Below are positions 52,008-61,598 of a DNA stretch of 64,000 bases, one piece after another. The stretch lies in assembly GCF_000328705.1 (NCBI RefSeq), contig NC_019673.1, forward strand, positions 5,580,001 through 5,644,000, in the 5' to 3' direction. The stretch comes from Saccharothrix espanaensis DSM 44229 (GTDB lineage Bacteria > Actinomycetota > Actinomycetes > Mycobacteriales > Pseudonocardiaceae). Position 1 is the stretch's first letter, and each line of letters opens with the position of its first letter. The translations under genes and the position numbers were made by a program. A model generated the notes under the pieces. The model ran no database searches and was not told where the DNA came from. It was given only the letters and a program-made list of their open reading frames with translations.

Positions 52008-52388
52008 TCAATTCACGGTTTCCCACGCCACCCGCGGCGGCCACGAATCCGTGCGCAGGAGTTCGAGGACGAACGCCTTCGACACCAGCGACACGCGGTT
52101 CGGCACCAGCAGCTTGTCGGACATCACGCGGACGTGGTAGTCGATGGTCTTCGCACTGAAGTACAGTTCCCTCGACAGTCGCCCGCTGGAGAAGCCGGCC
52201 GCGACACCCTCCAGGATTTTCGCCTGGAGGGAACTGAGGGTCCAGCAGTCGACCTGGAGTGCTGTGCAATCGGCAGAGCCGGCCGTCGCCGGACTTACCG
52301 GACCGGAGAACACCTGCCCGAAACCGTGCTCCCGGACACAAACCGAGTGGTGCTCGCAGTTCAGCCTGCCGTTCCGCCCGTTGTCCAT
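52008..52388 (-). CDS. LuxR-type helix-turn-helix regulator
   Basis: 126 aa from the ATG at 52386-52388. Further in-frame ATGs are at 52397 and at 52550, the latter after AGAGGGG; the longer form would include a TTA codon. The C-terminal GerE-like domain is WTLSSLQAKILEGVAAGFSS, then SAKTIDYHVRVMSDKLLVPN. The N-terminus is short and has several Cys/His (NCEHHSVCVREH; ADCTALQVDC), perhaps a metal site. It is the only regulator inside the cluster and lies upstream of the methyltransferase genes on the same strand. Confidence 0.75.
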   Translation of the reverse strand: MDNGRNGRLNCEHHSVCVREHGFGQVFSGPVSPATAGSADCTALQVDCWTLSSLQAKILEGVAAGFSSGRLSRELYFSAKTIDYHVRVMSDKLLVPNRVSLVSKAFVLELLRTDSWPPRVAWETVN

Positions 52389-52771
52389 GACACCCATCCA
52401 TTCCCGTACAGCCGGCCAGGTCAGGAGTGCAATCGTCAGCGCCGCGGAGGTCGCGACCGACCGCGCCAGGCCGCCGCTCGCGATTGGTGCCTCGGCGGTG
52501 AATCCGCCCGATAAGTCCGCACCACGCCATTTCCCACAATTTTCCGACATGGCGGGGAGGCCCCTCTGAAGTGGAGGCCAAAGCGGTTCTGGTGCCGATG
52601 ATGGCGACAGAGGCCGACCCGTCGCACACGTCACGGCGACGGGTCGGCGCGTCGGCGTCGGCCTCGGGGTCCACGGGCGGGCGAGTCCGACCGCCGAGCA
52701 GTTCCCTGGCCGCCTGGTTCGCGCGACGTCAGTCCTGGTGGAACTCGTCCTCGACCGTTCCCGACCGCGGC
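52389..52771. other. Region upstream of the LuxR gene, right border of the cluster
   Basis: About 380 bases. The part next to the LuxR start could be coding if the ATG at 52550 is used; its first codons are AT-richer than usual. Otherwise I see no gene. It should contain the promoter of the LuxR-methyltransferase unit. Confidence 0.4.
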
Positions 52772-53326
52772 CTACAGCGGGCCGTAGAGCCAGTTGCCGT
52801 TCGCGTCGGGGTCCTCGCCCGTCCAGAACTCGACCACGGCCTTGCGGACCTCCTCGGCGCGCAGGCTGCCGTCGGCGTCGTGGTCGAGCCGGCGGAACGC
52901 CTGCTCCCGACCCTCGGCAGCGGCCCCGCCCATGCCCCGGGCCAGCGTGGCGTACTCGTCGAAGTTGAGGTGTCCGTCGCGGTCGGCTTCGAACAGGGCG
53001 TACCAGGCGGCGGCGCTCCGGTGCAGCGAGTCGACGAACCCGGCGTTGTCGCCGTCGATGGCGGCCCGGATGCCGCGTTCGTAATCGGCCGCGGTCAGCC
53101 TGCCGTCGCCGTCCTCGTCCACCTGTTGCAAGTAGGTGTCCCAGATGTGGTGCATGGAGTCCTTGAGCGCCTGCGCCTTTTCCGGGTGCGCGCCGAAGGG
53201 GGCGGCCAGGGCATCGGCGCGGGCCGATATGTCCTGCGCGGTGACGTAGCCGTCCTGGTCGTTGTCGAGGAGCCGGAACATGTGCTGCAGCTTGCGACTG
53301 AGAATGGAAGTGGCGGTGGCGGTCAC
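52772..53326 (-). CDS. Calcium-binding EF-hand protein (calerythrin-like)
   Basis: 184 aa from a GTG with GAGGAG 8 bases upstream. There are four EF loops: DNDQDGYVTAQD, DEDGDGRLTAAD, EADRDGHLNFDE and DHDADGSLRAEE. The third is imperfect at position 1 (Glu for Asp). The overall layout resembles calerythrin and other actinobacterial four-EF-hand proteins that buffer or sense cytoplasmic Ca2+. No signal peptide. Confidence 0.92.
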   Translation of the reverse strand: MTATATSILSRKLQHMFRLLDNDQDGYVTAQDISARADALAAPFGAHPEKAQALKDSMHHIWDTYLQQVDEDGDGRLTAADYERGIRAAIDGDNAGFVDSLHRSAAAWYALFEADRDGHLNFDEYATLARGMGGAAAEGREQAFRRLDHDADGSLRAEEVRKAVVEFWTGEDPDANGNWLYGPL

Positions 53327-53814
53327 AGTCGGTTCTCCTCGTCGGATCGTGGCGATCGGCGGTGCCTGCCGGGTTTGCGGAACTGGTCCGAAAAAGTGAT
53401 CAAGGACCGGATGTCCGCCGGGCTTGTCGAACTGCGCCCTTACCGGTCTTCGGCAGTCACTTCCGAGGTTAGGGGATTCGCGCTGGAACCGCATTCCCCC
53501 GGGAGAGGGGTGTCGAGACCGCCACATTGGCCGACGTCCCGGTCGAACCGCGCATTCTGTGAATCTTCCGGTCCTGTCAACCCGATGGGGCGGGTGAAAT
53601 TTTCACCCGGACAGGTGGGGTGTCCGTTTCGTGGTGCACGGAAGGCGTCTCGGTTGCGCTGTTCAGGCGAGCGGCCCGGTGTGATCTTTCCAGTGCGGCC
53701 CGGACTCGTGGACGTGATCACCCGCCCGTCGCCGGGCGGGTGATCGCGGTGGACGCGACCGCCGGCCGATCAGCCCGCAGACTGATTACCGGCTGAACCC
53801 CGGTGACCCCGCCA
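53327..53814. other. Intergenic region between the EF-hand and peptidase genes
   Basis: About 490 bases. It holds the EF-hand promoter and, at 53716-53745, a strong hairpin. A short frame at 53440-53721 has no protein-like features. Confidence 0.45.
53716..53745 (-). terminator. Hairpin terminator after the S33 peptidase gene
   Basis: Perfect 13-bp stem GATCACCCGCCCG / CGGGCGGGTGATC with a 4-base loop, 70 bases past the peptidase stop. Confidence 0.7.
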
Positions 53815-55338
53815 CTAGAAGCGGGTGGCGACCAGTGGGGATTTCGGCTGGACTTGAGCGGACGGGTCGGGCAGGGGCATTCCGGGACAGGTCGAGTCTT
53901 TCTCGGGGATCTTCCCGTCCACGATGAAGGATTCGACCACGTTGTCCACGCACGCATTGCCGAAGGCGTAGACGCCGTGGTCGCCCTCGTCCGTCACGGT
54001 CAGCAGCCGGGAGTTCGCGAACTTCCGGTGGGCTCGTTGCGCCCCCTCCAAGGGCGTCGCGGGGTCACGGGCCGACTGCACCATCAGGACCGGTGGCACG
54101 CCCTTGCCGGTGGGGGCCTTCAACTGGAGGGGCGGGCGCTTCCAGAACGCGCACGGGGCCGTCGTCTGGTACCAGCCCGCCAAGGGGTACTGCTTGCCGA
54201 GGCGTTCCGCTTCCCGTGCCAGGTAGTCACGGCCTCCGTGGAACTTCGTGTCGTTGCACGAGACGGCGAACGCCGTGGCGCCGGCGGCGTCGGGGTAGCG
54301 GACCTCGGGCGCGGCCGCGGTGGTAACCCCGGTGGTGGGCTGGGCGAGTTCGGAGAACGTCTGCGCCGTGTAAGGGAAGTTGGTCTTGCTGTACAGCCCC
54401 TGGATCAGCAGCAGGTCGAGCATGACGCCGTTGTAGACGGTGCCGTCGGGGCGCTGGACCGGGGCCTTCGCCAGTCGCGCCCTGGTTTCCTCGTACTTCT
54501 GGCGGACCTGTTCCGCCGTGGTGCCCAGGCCGTAGCGGCTGTGGTACTTCGCCACCCACGGCAGGAAGTCGACCCGGAAGCGGCGTTCGAAGCCCGGACC
54601 GAACTCGGCCGACGAGTTCTGGAACGTGGTGGTGAAGTCGGTGTTCGAGTCGAACACGAACTTGTCCACGCGGTGCGGGAAGTAGGTCGCGTAGTAGGCG
54701 CCCGTCCAGGTCCCGCCCGAGTAGCCGATCCAGCTGATCTTGTCGCGGCCGAGCAGGTGGCGCAGCAGGTCGTAGTCCTTGACCGTCTGCTCGGTGTTCA
54801 CGACCTTGCCGAACTCGCCCGAGTGGCGCTGGCAGGCGGCGGCGTGCCGCTCCGCCGCGTCGTAGATCAGCTCGACGTTCGCCCGGCTCCGGTCGCGGGG
54901 GTCGGTCACCGTCAGGGAGTCGGCGTTCGCGCAGGTGAGGTTGGTGCTGGCGCCGGTGCCGCGCGGGTCGACGCCGATGATCTCGACGTTGTCGACGAGC
55001 CGCGACCTGCTCTGGAAGTGCAGCGGCAGGGTCCGGCCCGGTGCGCCGGGGCCTCCCGGGTTGGTCACCACGCTGCCCCTGGCGTTGCCGGGCTTGGCCT
55101 TGAGGCGGCTGATGGCGATGGTGATCGTCTTGCCGTCGCCGGGGCTGCGCCAGTCCTGCGGCGCTGTGTACGTGCTGCACTCCAGGGTGGGTTCGGGGAT
55201 GTCGTCGCACGGCGCCCAGGTGAGGCGCTGGGCGTGCAACGGGGTTCGTTGGTCCTGCTCCCGGGCTTGCGCCTGCGCCGGGGCTGGGAGCGTCGCCACC
55301 AAGGCGACTGCGGACACGGCTACCACAACTTTTCTCAT
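53815..55338 (-). CDS. Secreted tripeptidyl aminopeptidase-like hydrolase (S33, TAP-like C-terminus)
   Basis: 507 aa from the ATG after AGAGGGG. The signal peptide is MRKVVVAVSAVALVATLPAP with cleavage near AQAQA. The alpha/beta hydrolase part has VVTNPGGPGAPG (oxyanion HGGP-like), VEIIGVDPRGTGAS, nucleophile WIGYSGGTW, and near the end MVQSARDPATPLEGAQRAH with the Asp and TDEGDHGVYAFGNACVDNVV with the His. This matches SlpD/E and Streptomyces tripeptidyl aminopeptidases. It cleaves N-terminal peptides outside the cell. Confidence 0.92.
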   Translation of the reverse strand: MRKVVVAVSAVALVATLPAPAQAQAREQDQRTPLHAQRLTWAPCDDIPEPTLECSTYTAPQDWRSPGDGKTITIAISRLKAKPGNARGSVVTNPGGPGAPGRTLPLHFQSRSRLVDNVEIIGVDPRGTGASTNLTCANADSLTVTDPRDRSRANVELIYDAAERHAAACQRHSGEFGKVVNTEQTVKDYDLLRHLLGRDKISWIGYSGGTWTGAYYATYFPHRVDKFVFDSNTDFTTTFQNSSAEFGPGFERRFRVDFLPWVAKYHSRYGLGTTAEQVRQKYEETRARLAKAPVQRPDGTVYNGVMLDLLLIQGLYSKTNFPYTAQTFSELAQPTTGVTTAAAPEVRYPDAAGATAFAVSCNDTKFHGGRDYLAREAERLGKQYPLAGWYQTTAPCAFWKRPPLQLKAPTGKGVPPVLMVQSARDPATPLEGAQRAHRKFANSRLLTVTDEGDHGVYAFGNACVDNVVESFIVDGKIPEKDSTCPGMPLPDPSAQVQPKSPLVATRF

Positions 55339-55484
55339 GAGCACCCCTCTGGTCGTGCCACCACCTCATATGTGCGACGGGTGGAGGACAACCTGGGAAG
55401 CACCGGGTGTTCGGGTCTACGAAAGCACCAGGCCGGTCGGTGCCTCGGGACGGCCGCCGTCAGTGATCGCCGCCGCGCGGAGCG

Positions 55485-55777
55485 TCACCGCGACGGCGAT
55501 TCGCCCGCCTCCCGCGCCTTGAGCTCCGCCTGCGCCGCGAGTCCGTCCGCCATCTCCTGCATGAAGCCTCGGAGGTGGTCCGGGAAGGACTCGCGCAGCT
55601 CCGCGGCGACCGGGTCGCCCCGATCCCGTCCCGCCCGTCGGACGAGAGGCCGTCGGACTGGCCGGGCTCCAGCGAGTCGATCGGTGTCCACGTCGGCCGG
55701 CTCCGCGGATCCAGCAGCAGGGCCCACACCGCCGACGGGGGTGCCGCGGATTCGGCCGTCACGTCGTAGTCGCTCAT
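55485..55777 (-). pseudogene. SRPBCC-family gene with internal deletion
   Basis: The start is a normal SRPBCC N-terminus (MSDYDVTAESAAPPSAVWAL then LLDPRSRPTWTPID). After about 50 codons the coding signal jumps frame to the C-terminal helix (SFPDHLRGFMQEMADGLAAQ). The middle beta-strands, about 80 residues, are missing. Unlikely to make a folded protein. Confidence 0.6.
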
Positions 55778-55969
55778 GGGGCCGACGCCAGTAACGGGGT
55801 GATCGGGAAGGAATGCGCGAGACTGCGGCCTACCGGTCGGGAATTGCGGTGGACCCGGACGCCGGCCGGTGTCGCCGGCCGGTGTCGCTGACCGCGCGTG
55901 ACCACGGCTTCACCGCTGGGCGCAGCGATGACGCCCGTCCGTGGCGGCCCGACGTGGGTCAATGGACTC

Positions 55970-56440
55970 ATGCGCCGACTTCTGCTCTCCGTGGCCGCCC
56001 TGCTCCTGCTCACGCCGGCCGCGCACGCGGCGGGCGGCGACCCGTTCGACTACGTCCAGATCAGGAGTGCGGGCAGGCCCGCCTTGGTGCTCACGGCAGG
56101 CGAGGGCGGCCTGGTGACGCTCCGCCCCGGAAGCGGTGAGACCGGCCAGCAGTGGCGGATCTTCCCCTCGGACACCGACCCGTACGTCACGGTGCTGGTC
56201 AAGCCGGCCGTCGACTGCCTGACCGGCTACGAGCCGCAGGACGTCCGGATGCTCAGCTGCATCGGCACCCAGACCCAGAGCTGGGCGAAACGCACCCAGC
56301 CGGACGGCTCGTTCGCCCTGGAGAACGTCGGCCACGCCAACGCGTGCCTGACCGCGCTGCGCGCCTTCTCCCGCGTCGAGCTCACCCCGTGCGACGACGA
56401 CCGCGACCAGCTCTGGACCGCGGTGGCCGGCACCCGCTGA
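55970..56440 (+). CDS. Secreted small protein, ricin-type lectin-like
   Basis: 156 aa from the ATG that begins a signal peptide (MRRLLLSVAALLLLTPAAHA); the frame is open further upstream. The mature part has YVQIRSAGRPALVLTAGEGG, QQWRIFPSD, CLTGYEPQDVRMLSC, QSWAKRTQPDGSFALENVG, ACLTA and DQLWTAVAGTR. The repeated QxW with Cys pairs is a beta-trefoil (ricin B) pattern with about three repeats. Carbohydrate binding is likely; there is no catalytic domain. Confidence 0.8.
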   Translation: MRRLLLSVAALLLLTPAAHAAGGDPFDYVQIRSAGRPALVLTAGEGGLVTLRPGSGETGQQWRIFPSDTDPYVTVLVKPAVDCLTGYEPQDVRMLSCIGTQTQSWAKRTQPDGSFALENVGHANACLTALRAFSRVELTPCDDDRDQLWTAVAGTR

Positions 56441-56581
56441 GCGACCGCCGGACGGACCCCTGGACGGACCGCGCCACGCGACGAGCGTCCCCACCAGCGA
56501 TGACCCGCCAGGTTCACGGAACCGGCGTGACCGTGCGGTGACCCCCAGTAAGGTCGGGCTTCGACAGCACGGGGAGGCCCA

Positions 56582-59500
56582 GTGAGCTGGTGGAAACGCG
56601 AGCCGACGCCGGAGCATGATCAACCCGAGTTCGTTGTCACCGAGACGAATCAGAACGGCGCTGTCTACGAGGTCTACCGCGCCGCCGACGCCGAGGTCGC
56701 GAAGGCGTTCTTGTTGACCAAGAAGGTCGAGCGCGGCTTGTTCTACATCGTGGTCGAGACCCCGCAGGGGAACTGGGGCACGGATGTGGAGGGGCTGTAC
56801 CTGGAGAACCTGCTGCCCTGGCAGGCCGACACGAGGTCGGCGGACTGCGTCGGACACATCGAGTCCATCACCAACTTCTTCGGCCTGCGAATGGCCGGCC
56901 GAGGTGATGGCGACAACTTCATCGTGCGGGTCGCGTGCGGCCGGTGTGGCCATTCGTGGCACGACGCTGTGCGGTACCGGAACGACACGGTGGTCCGCTG
57001 TCCGGGCTGCGCGGCGCGGAACACCGTCGACTCGTCCGGGATCACCGTCACCATCGATCCGGTCCGGCGGACCGAAGCAATCCTGAGCCCGTACTCGGTC
57101 GAGCACGAGGACGCCGAACCGGTCGACACCGGCGACCCGGAAGCCACGCCGGCGGCCCTGGATCACGCCGTCGCCGCCGCTCGGGACGCGGTGGCCGCGA
57201 CGCCGCCCGGCCAACCGCACCGACCCGGCCGCCTGTTCACGCTGGGCTGCGTCATCGAAGAGCGGTTCACCCGGTCGAGCGAGCCGGCCGATCTGGACGC
57301 GGCGCTCGCCGCCTTCACCGAGGCCGCCGACAGCACCTCGCCCGGGGACCCGGCGCGGGCCGAGCGCCTGCTCGCCGTCGTCCGGTTGCTCAACGCCCGG
57401 CGACACCTCGCCCACCAGGCGGCCGATCTCGACGCGGTCATCGACAGGTCACGCGCGGCGCTGGCCGCCCTGTCGCCGGGGGCGGCCGAACGACCCGCGC
57501 TGCTCTTCCAGCTCGGTCTCGCGCTCCGCGAGCGCTTCGAGCGCACCGGCCGGCTCGGCGACCTGGACGACGCCGTCACCGCCGGTCGCGAGGCGGTGGC
57601 CGGGACTTCCCCCGACGCGATCCGCCATCCCGGCTACCTGGCCACCCTGTCGGCGACGCTCCGCGTCCGGTTCGAGCACACCGGGCGGCGGGACGACCTC
57701 GACGAGGCCGTCACGACCGGACGCGCCGCCTCGGCGGGAGCCGGGCCCGACCACCCCGACCGCGCCGCGTGCGTGAGCACACTCGGTCTGGCGCTGCACG
57801 AACTGTTCGTCACCACCGATGACGAGGCCGCGCTGACGGACTCGATCACCGCGTTCACGGAGGTGTGCGCCGGCACCGGACCCGACGACTCGAACTACGC
57901 CGGGATGCGGCACAACCTCGGCCGCACGCTGCTGGCCCGGTTCGAGGTGGCGAGCCGACTGTCCGATCTGGAGGGTGCGGTCGCCGCAACCCGCGCTTCG
58001 ACGGCCGCGGCCACCCCGGAGGACGCGGAGTTCGCGAGGTTCCACGCGCAGTACGGCATGGCGTTGCTCGCCCGGTTCGACCACACGGGCGACCCGACCG
58101 ACCTGGACGACGGCGTTGCCGCACATCGTCAGGCCGTGGTCGCCACGCCGGCCGGTCACCCGGACTTCGCGCTGCACCGGGCCGGGCTCGGGACCGCGTT
58201 GATGACCCGGTTCCGACGCACCGGGGCGGCGGCCGACCTCGACCAGAGCGTCCTCGTCCTGCGCGAAGCGGCACAGGCCACGTCGGCCACCCACCCGGAC
58301 CACCCCGGTGTCCAGGACATGCTCGGCGTCGCCCTGCACAGCCGGTTCCAGCGCACCCTCCAGGAATCCGACCTGGACGAGGCCGTCGTCGCCGGCCGCC
58401 AGGCGGTCGCCGGCACCGCACCCGAGCACGCCTGGTACCGCCGGCGCCTGTCCAACCTGGGTTCCGTGCTGCACACCCGCTACCGGCACACCGAGCGCCT
58501 GGCGGACCTGGACGACAGCATCGCGCTGGACCGCGACGTGATCGCCGCCACCCGGCCCGACGACAGGCACCACAAAGTCTTCCTGGCCAACCTCGGCACG
58601 GCGTTGGTCGACCGGTACCGCGTCACCGGCGCACCGGCCGAGCTGGACGAGGCCATCAGCTCGGTCCGGCGGGCGATCGCGGGCACGCCGCACGACCACC
58701 CGCTGCTCCCCGCCCACCTCAACAACCTCAGCACCGCGTTGCAGGCCCGGTACCAGCGCACCGCCGAGGCGGGCGATCTGGACGAGGCGCTGTCGGCCGC
58801 ACGTGACGCGGTCGCCGCGACGGCGCCCGGCGAGCCCGACCGCACCGCTCTGGTGCAGCTCGCGGTCCTGCTGGGCATCCGGTTCGAGCGGACCGGCGAA
58901 CTCGCGGACCTGGACGAGGCGATCACCACCGCCGGCGAGGCGGCGGCCGGCCTCCCCGGCGAACACCCGGGCCGCGCGAAGGCGCTGATCGTCCTCGGCA
59001 CGACGCTCCGCGACCGGTTCAGGCGCACCGGCCGACCGGGCGACCTGGACCAGGCGAGCGCGGCGTTGCAGGAGGCGCACGGCGTCGAGTCGGGCGCGCT
59101 CCCGGACCGGATGGCCGCCGCCGGGATGTGGGGCGAGCTGGCGTTCGAGACCGGCCGGGTCGACGCGGCCGCGGCCGGGTACGCGGCGGCGGTGCGGCTG
59201 CTGCCGCGGTTCGCCTCGCACGGCCTTTCCCGCGCCACCCAGGAGGACCGGGTCGCGCGCTGGAGCGGCCTGGCCGCGGACGGCGCGGCGTGCGCGGTCC
59301 GAGCCGGTCGTCCCGAGGAGGCGGTGGAGCTGCTCGACGCCGGCCGGTCGGTGTTGTGGGCGCAGCTGTTCGACCTGCGCACCGACCTCACCGAGCTGGC
59401 CGAACGCGAACCCGCGCTGGCCGAGCGCTTCGAGCGGACCCGGACGCTGTTGGACGCGCCGCTGCCGGCGGTGAGCCCGTCCGGCGATGACGAGGACCCG

Positions 59501-60712
59501 CGCGCCGAGCAGAACCGCGTCGCGGAGGAGCGGATGCGCGCCGCCCGCGAGTGGGACGACCTCATCGGCCGGATCCGCACCATCGCCGGGTTCGAGCGGT
59601 TCCTCCGACCCACGTCGTTCGCTCAGCTCCGGGCCGCGGCCGGTACCGGCACGGTGGTCATCGTGAACCTCAGCCGCCACGGTTGCGACGCGCTGCTGGT
59701 CTCCGCCACCGGTGTCGACGTGGTCGAGCTGACCTCGCTGACCCGCGCGGCGGCGGTGACGTGGACCAACGCCCTGCTGGGCGCCCTGGGCCACGCCGCC
59801 GACCCGAACCGCACGGTCGCCGAACGGGACCAGGACCGACACACGGTCCTGGACGTCCTGGCGTGGCTGTGGGACACCATCGCGGAGCCGGTGCTGACCA
59901 GGCTCGGCCACACCGCACCGCCGGCCGGTGCGTGGCCGCGGATCTGGTGGTGCCCTACCGGTCCGCTGGCCCTGCTGCCGCTGCACGCAGCCGGCCACCA
60001 CCCCCGTCGCCGGACCGACGCCGCCGGCGGCACCGTGCCGGACCGGGTGATCTCGTCGTACACCCCCACGCTGACCGCGTTGTCGCGCGCCGCGAGCGCA
60101 CCGGCTCCGGCGGGCAGGCCGACGCTGCTGGCCGTCGGCATGCCCACCACTCCCGGCGCGACCGACCTGCCCGCCGTGTCCGAGGAACTGGACCGCGTCC
60201 ACGCCCGCCACCCGATCACCACCCGCCTGGAGAACCGGACCGACGGCAAGTCCTCGGGAACACCGACCAAGGCCCGGGTCCTGGCCGAGTTGCCGAGGCA
60301 CGCCTGGGCGCACTTCTCCTGCCACGGCAGCCAGCACTTCAGCGACCCCGTCACGAGCGCGTTCTGGCTCGCCGACGGCCCGCTCAGCATCGCCGACCTG
60401 ATCCACCACAACCCGGGTCGACGTGAACTGGCGTTCCTGTCCGCCTGCCAGACGGCCAGCGGCAGCCCCAGGATGGCCGACGAGGCCGTGCACCTGGCCG
60501 CGGCGATGCAGCTTCTGGGCTACCGGCACGTCATCGCCACCCTGTGGTCGGTCTACGACCACGTGGCCCCGAGGGTCGCCGACGCGGTCTACTCCGCCCT
60601 CACCACCACCTCGGACGCCGCTGACGCGCTGCACCAAGCCGTCGCCGCGTTACGGGCGCGGTGGCCCACCGACCCGCTGGTATGGGCGCCGTACCTCCAC
60701 ACCGGCCCGTAG
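56582..60712 (+). CDS. TPR-CHAT protease with N-terminal zinc ribbon
   Basis: 1376 aa from a GTG after GGGGAGG. Residues 1-110 form an unrecognised beta domain. A zinc ribbon follows (CGRCGHSWHD, then CPGCAARN). Residues about 185-870 are around 14 tetratricopeptide-like repeats of about 47 residues, each with a pattern such as GDLDDAVTAGREAVAGT. The C-terminus is a CHAT caspase-like domain with the catalytic dyad His1248 in HFSCHGSQHF and Cys1289 in AFLSACQTAS, both intact. CHAT proteases with TPRs act in bacterial conflict and cell-death signalling, cutting partner proteins on a trigger. No obvious substrate or effector gene is adjacent. Confidence 0.92.
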   Translation: MSWWKREPTPEHDQPEFVVTETNQNGAVYEVYRAADAEVAKAFLLTKKVERGLFYIVVETPQGNWGTDVEGLYLENLLPWQADTRSADCVGHIESITNFFGLRMAGRGDGDNFIVRVACGRCGHSWHDAVRYRNDTVVRCPGCAARNTVDSSGITVTIDPVRRTEAILSPYSVEHEDAEPVDTGDPEATPAALDHAVAAARDAVAATPPGQPHRPGRLFTLGCVIEERFTRSSEPADLDAALAAFTEAADSTSPGDPARAERLLAVVRLLNARRHLAHQAADLDAVIDRSRAALAALSPGAAERPALLFQLGLALRERFERTGRLGDLDDAVTAGREAVAGTSPDAIRHPGYLATLSATLRVRFEHTGRRDDLDEAVTTGRAASAGAGPDHPDRAACVSTLGLALHELFVTTDDEAALTDSITAFTEVCAGTGPDDSNYAGMRHNLGRTLLARFEVASRLSDLEGAVAATRASTAAATPEDAEFARFHAQYGMALLARFDHTGDPTDLDDGVAAHRQAVVATPAGHPDFALHRAGLGTALMTRFRRTGAAADLDQSVLVLREAAQATSATHPDHPGVQDMLGVALHSRFQRTLQESDLDEAVVAGRQAVAGTAPEHAWYRRRLSNLGSVLHTRYRHTERLADLDDSIALDRDVIAATRPDDRHHKVFLANLGTALVDRYRVTGAPAELDEAISSVRRAIAGTPHDHPLLPAHLNNLSTALQARYQRTAEAGDLDEALSAARDAVAATAPGEPDRTALVQLAVLLGIRFERTGELADLDEAITTAGEAAAGLPGEHPGRAKALIVLGTTLRDRFRRTGRPGDLDQASAALQEAHGVESGALPDRMAAAGMWGELAFETGRVDAAAAGYAAAVRLLPRFASHGLSRATQEDRVARWSGLAADGAACAVRAGRPEEAVELLDAGRSVLWAQLFDLRTDLTELAEREPALAERFERTRTLLDAPLPAVSPSGDDEDPRAEQNRVAEERMRAAREWDDLIGRIRTIAGFERFLRPTSFAQLRAAAGTGTVVIVNLSRHGCDALLVSATGVDVVELTSLTRAAAVTWTNALLGALGHAADPNRTVAERDQDRHTVLDVLAWLWDTIAEPVLTRLGHTAPPAGAWPRIWWCPTGPLALLPLHAAGHHPRRRTDAAGGTVPDRVISSYTPTLTALSRAASAPAPAGRPTLLAVGMPTTPGATDLPAVSEELDRVHARHPITTRLENRTDGKSSGTPTKARVLAELPRHAWAHFSCHGSQHFSDPVTSAFWLADGPLSIADLIHHNPGRRELAFLSACQTASGSPRMADEAVHLAAAMQLLGYRHVIATLWSVYDHVAPRVADAVYSALTTTSDAADALHQAVAALRARWPTDPLVWAPYLHTGP

Positions 60713-61598
60713 CGGTCGCTTCACCGGTTCCGTGCCGCACAACGGCGCAGTCGCAGCTCGGGCGGGAGGGGTCGCCATGGGCGAGGTGGTCGGCCTTGGC
60801 CCGGGTGAGGGCGCGGTAGGCGTCCTGCTTGGCCGACCAGCGGCGACGGCGGCGGCGAACGCGCAGGCGGGCCAGGTGCGGCAGTGGTGGCTTGCGGGCT
60901 GTCCAGCGGTCCGCGAGCAGCCGCGCCCGATCGGCGCGGCCCGGAGCGGTTCGTCGAACAGGGCGCACCGCGCGGACTTGTCGGGACACGGGACCGATGC
61001 CCCACGGGGTCACGGTGCGCACGGTGCCGAGGCCGCGAGCATCGCCGCTGCGCTACAGCACGGCGTGCAAAGTCTTGATCGGCGCGGTGAGTCCTCGCCC
61101 CCATGCGGCGGCGGGCAAGCCGGTCGACCACCAGCCCGGCGGCACCGTGGCCGACCGCTTGTCGAGGGGTGGAGCAGTTGCGTGTGGACGACACCACCGA
61201 CGCGGTGTCGATTTCACCCGAAACGGTGGTCATCATCGTGATGCGCCTCATCGTGCGCTGTGGGCGTCCGGTCGAGCTGAGAACGCATCCGGGAACACGC
61301 ACCGACCCGACCGCCCACGGCGTCTGACACCGGAACCCACATCCATCGTGCCGTCACCGGCCACAAACGCCGCGTGCACGACTCACGAAAGGGTTAACCG
61401 CTGAGCCGGACGCTCACTCCCTGCTCGGAGTTCATCCGATCCACGGCCCCCCGGCAGGCCCGGTTCCGGCGCTTCCCCGCCCGCCCAAATGTTTCGCGGG
61501 ACACTCAGCGTGGCTACCTGTACTGGGTCTGGTTCTCGGGTCCGTCGGACAGCTTCGTATGCGGTATCCGGGCGAACGACCGAGGAGAGCGGTGGACA
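60713..61598. other. Long intergenic region with gene remnants
   Basis: About 890 bases between the CHAT gene and the GAF-ANTAR gene. The minus strand holds a probable STAS-domain remnant at about 60720-61251. The last 250 bases contain no gene and should carry the promoter of the GAF-ANTAR gene. Confidence 0.45.
60720..61251 (-). pseudogene. Possible STAS (anti-anti-sigma) gene remnant
   Basis: One frame begins MRRITMMTTVSGEIDTASVV, very like the start of STAS anti-sigma antagonists (VSGEIDTA). Continuation is seen in other frames: GLVVDRLA, LTAPIKTLHAVL and RSDARGLGTVRTVTPWG. A last helical piece reads SAKQDAYRALTRAKADHLAH. Several frameshifts and a stop separate them. Confidence 0.4.

Noticed and set aside
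57449-60637. 1062-codon minus-strand frame opposite the CHAT gene
   Set aside because: Repetitive shadow of the TPR array. The plus-strand frame has the zinc ribbon and intact CHAT dyad.
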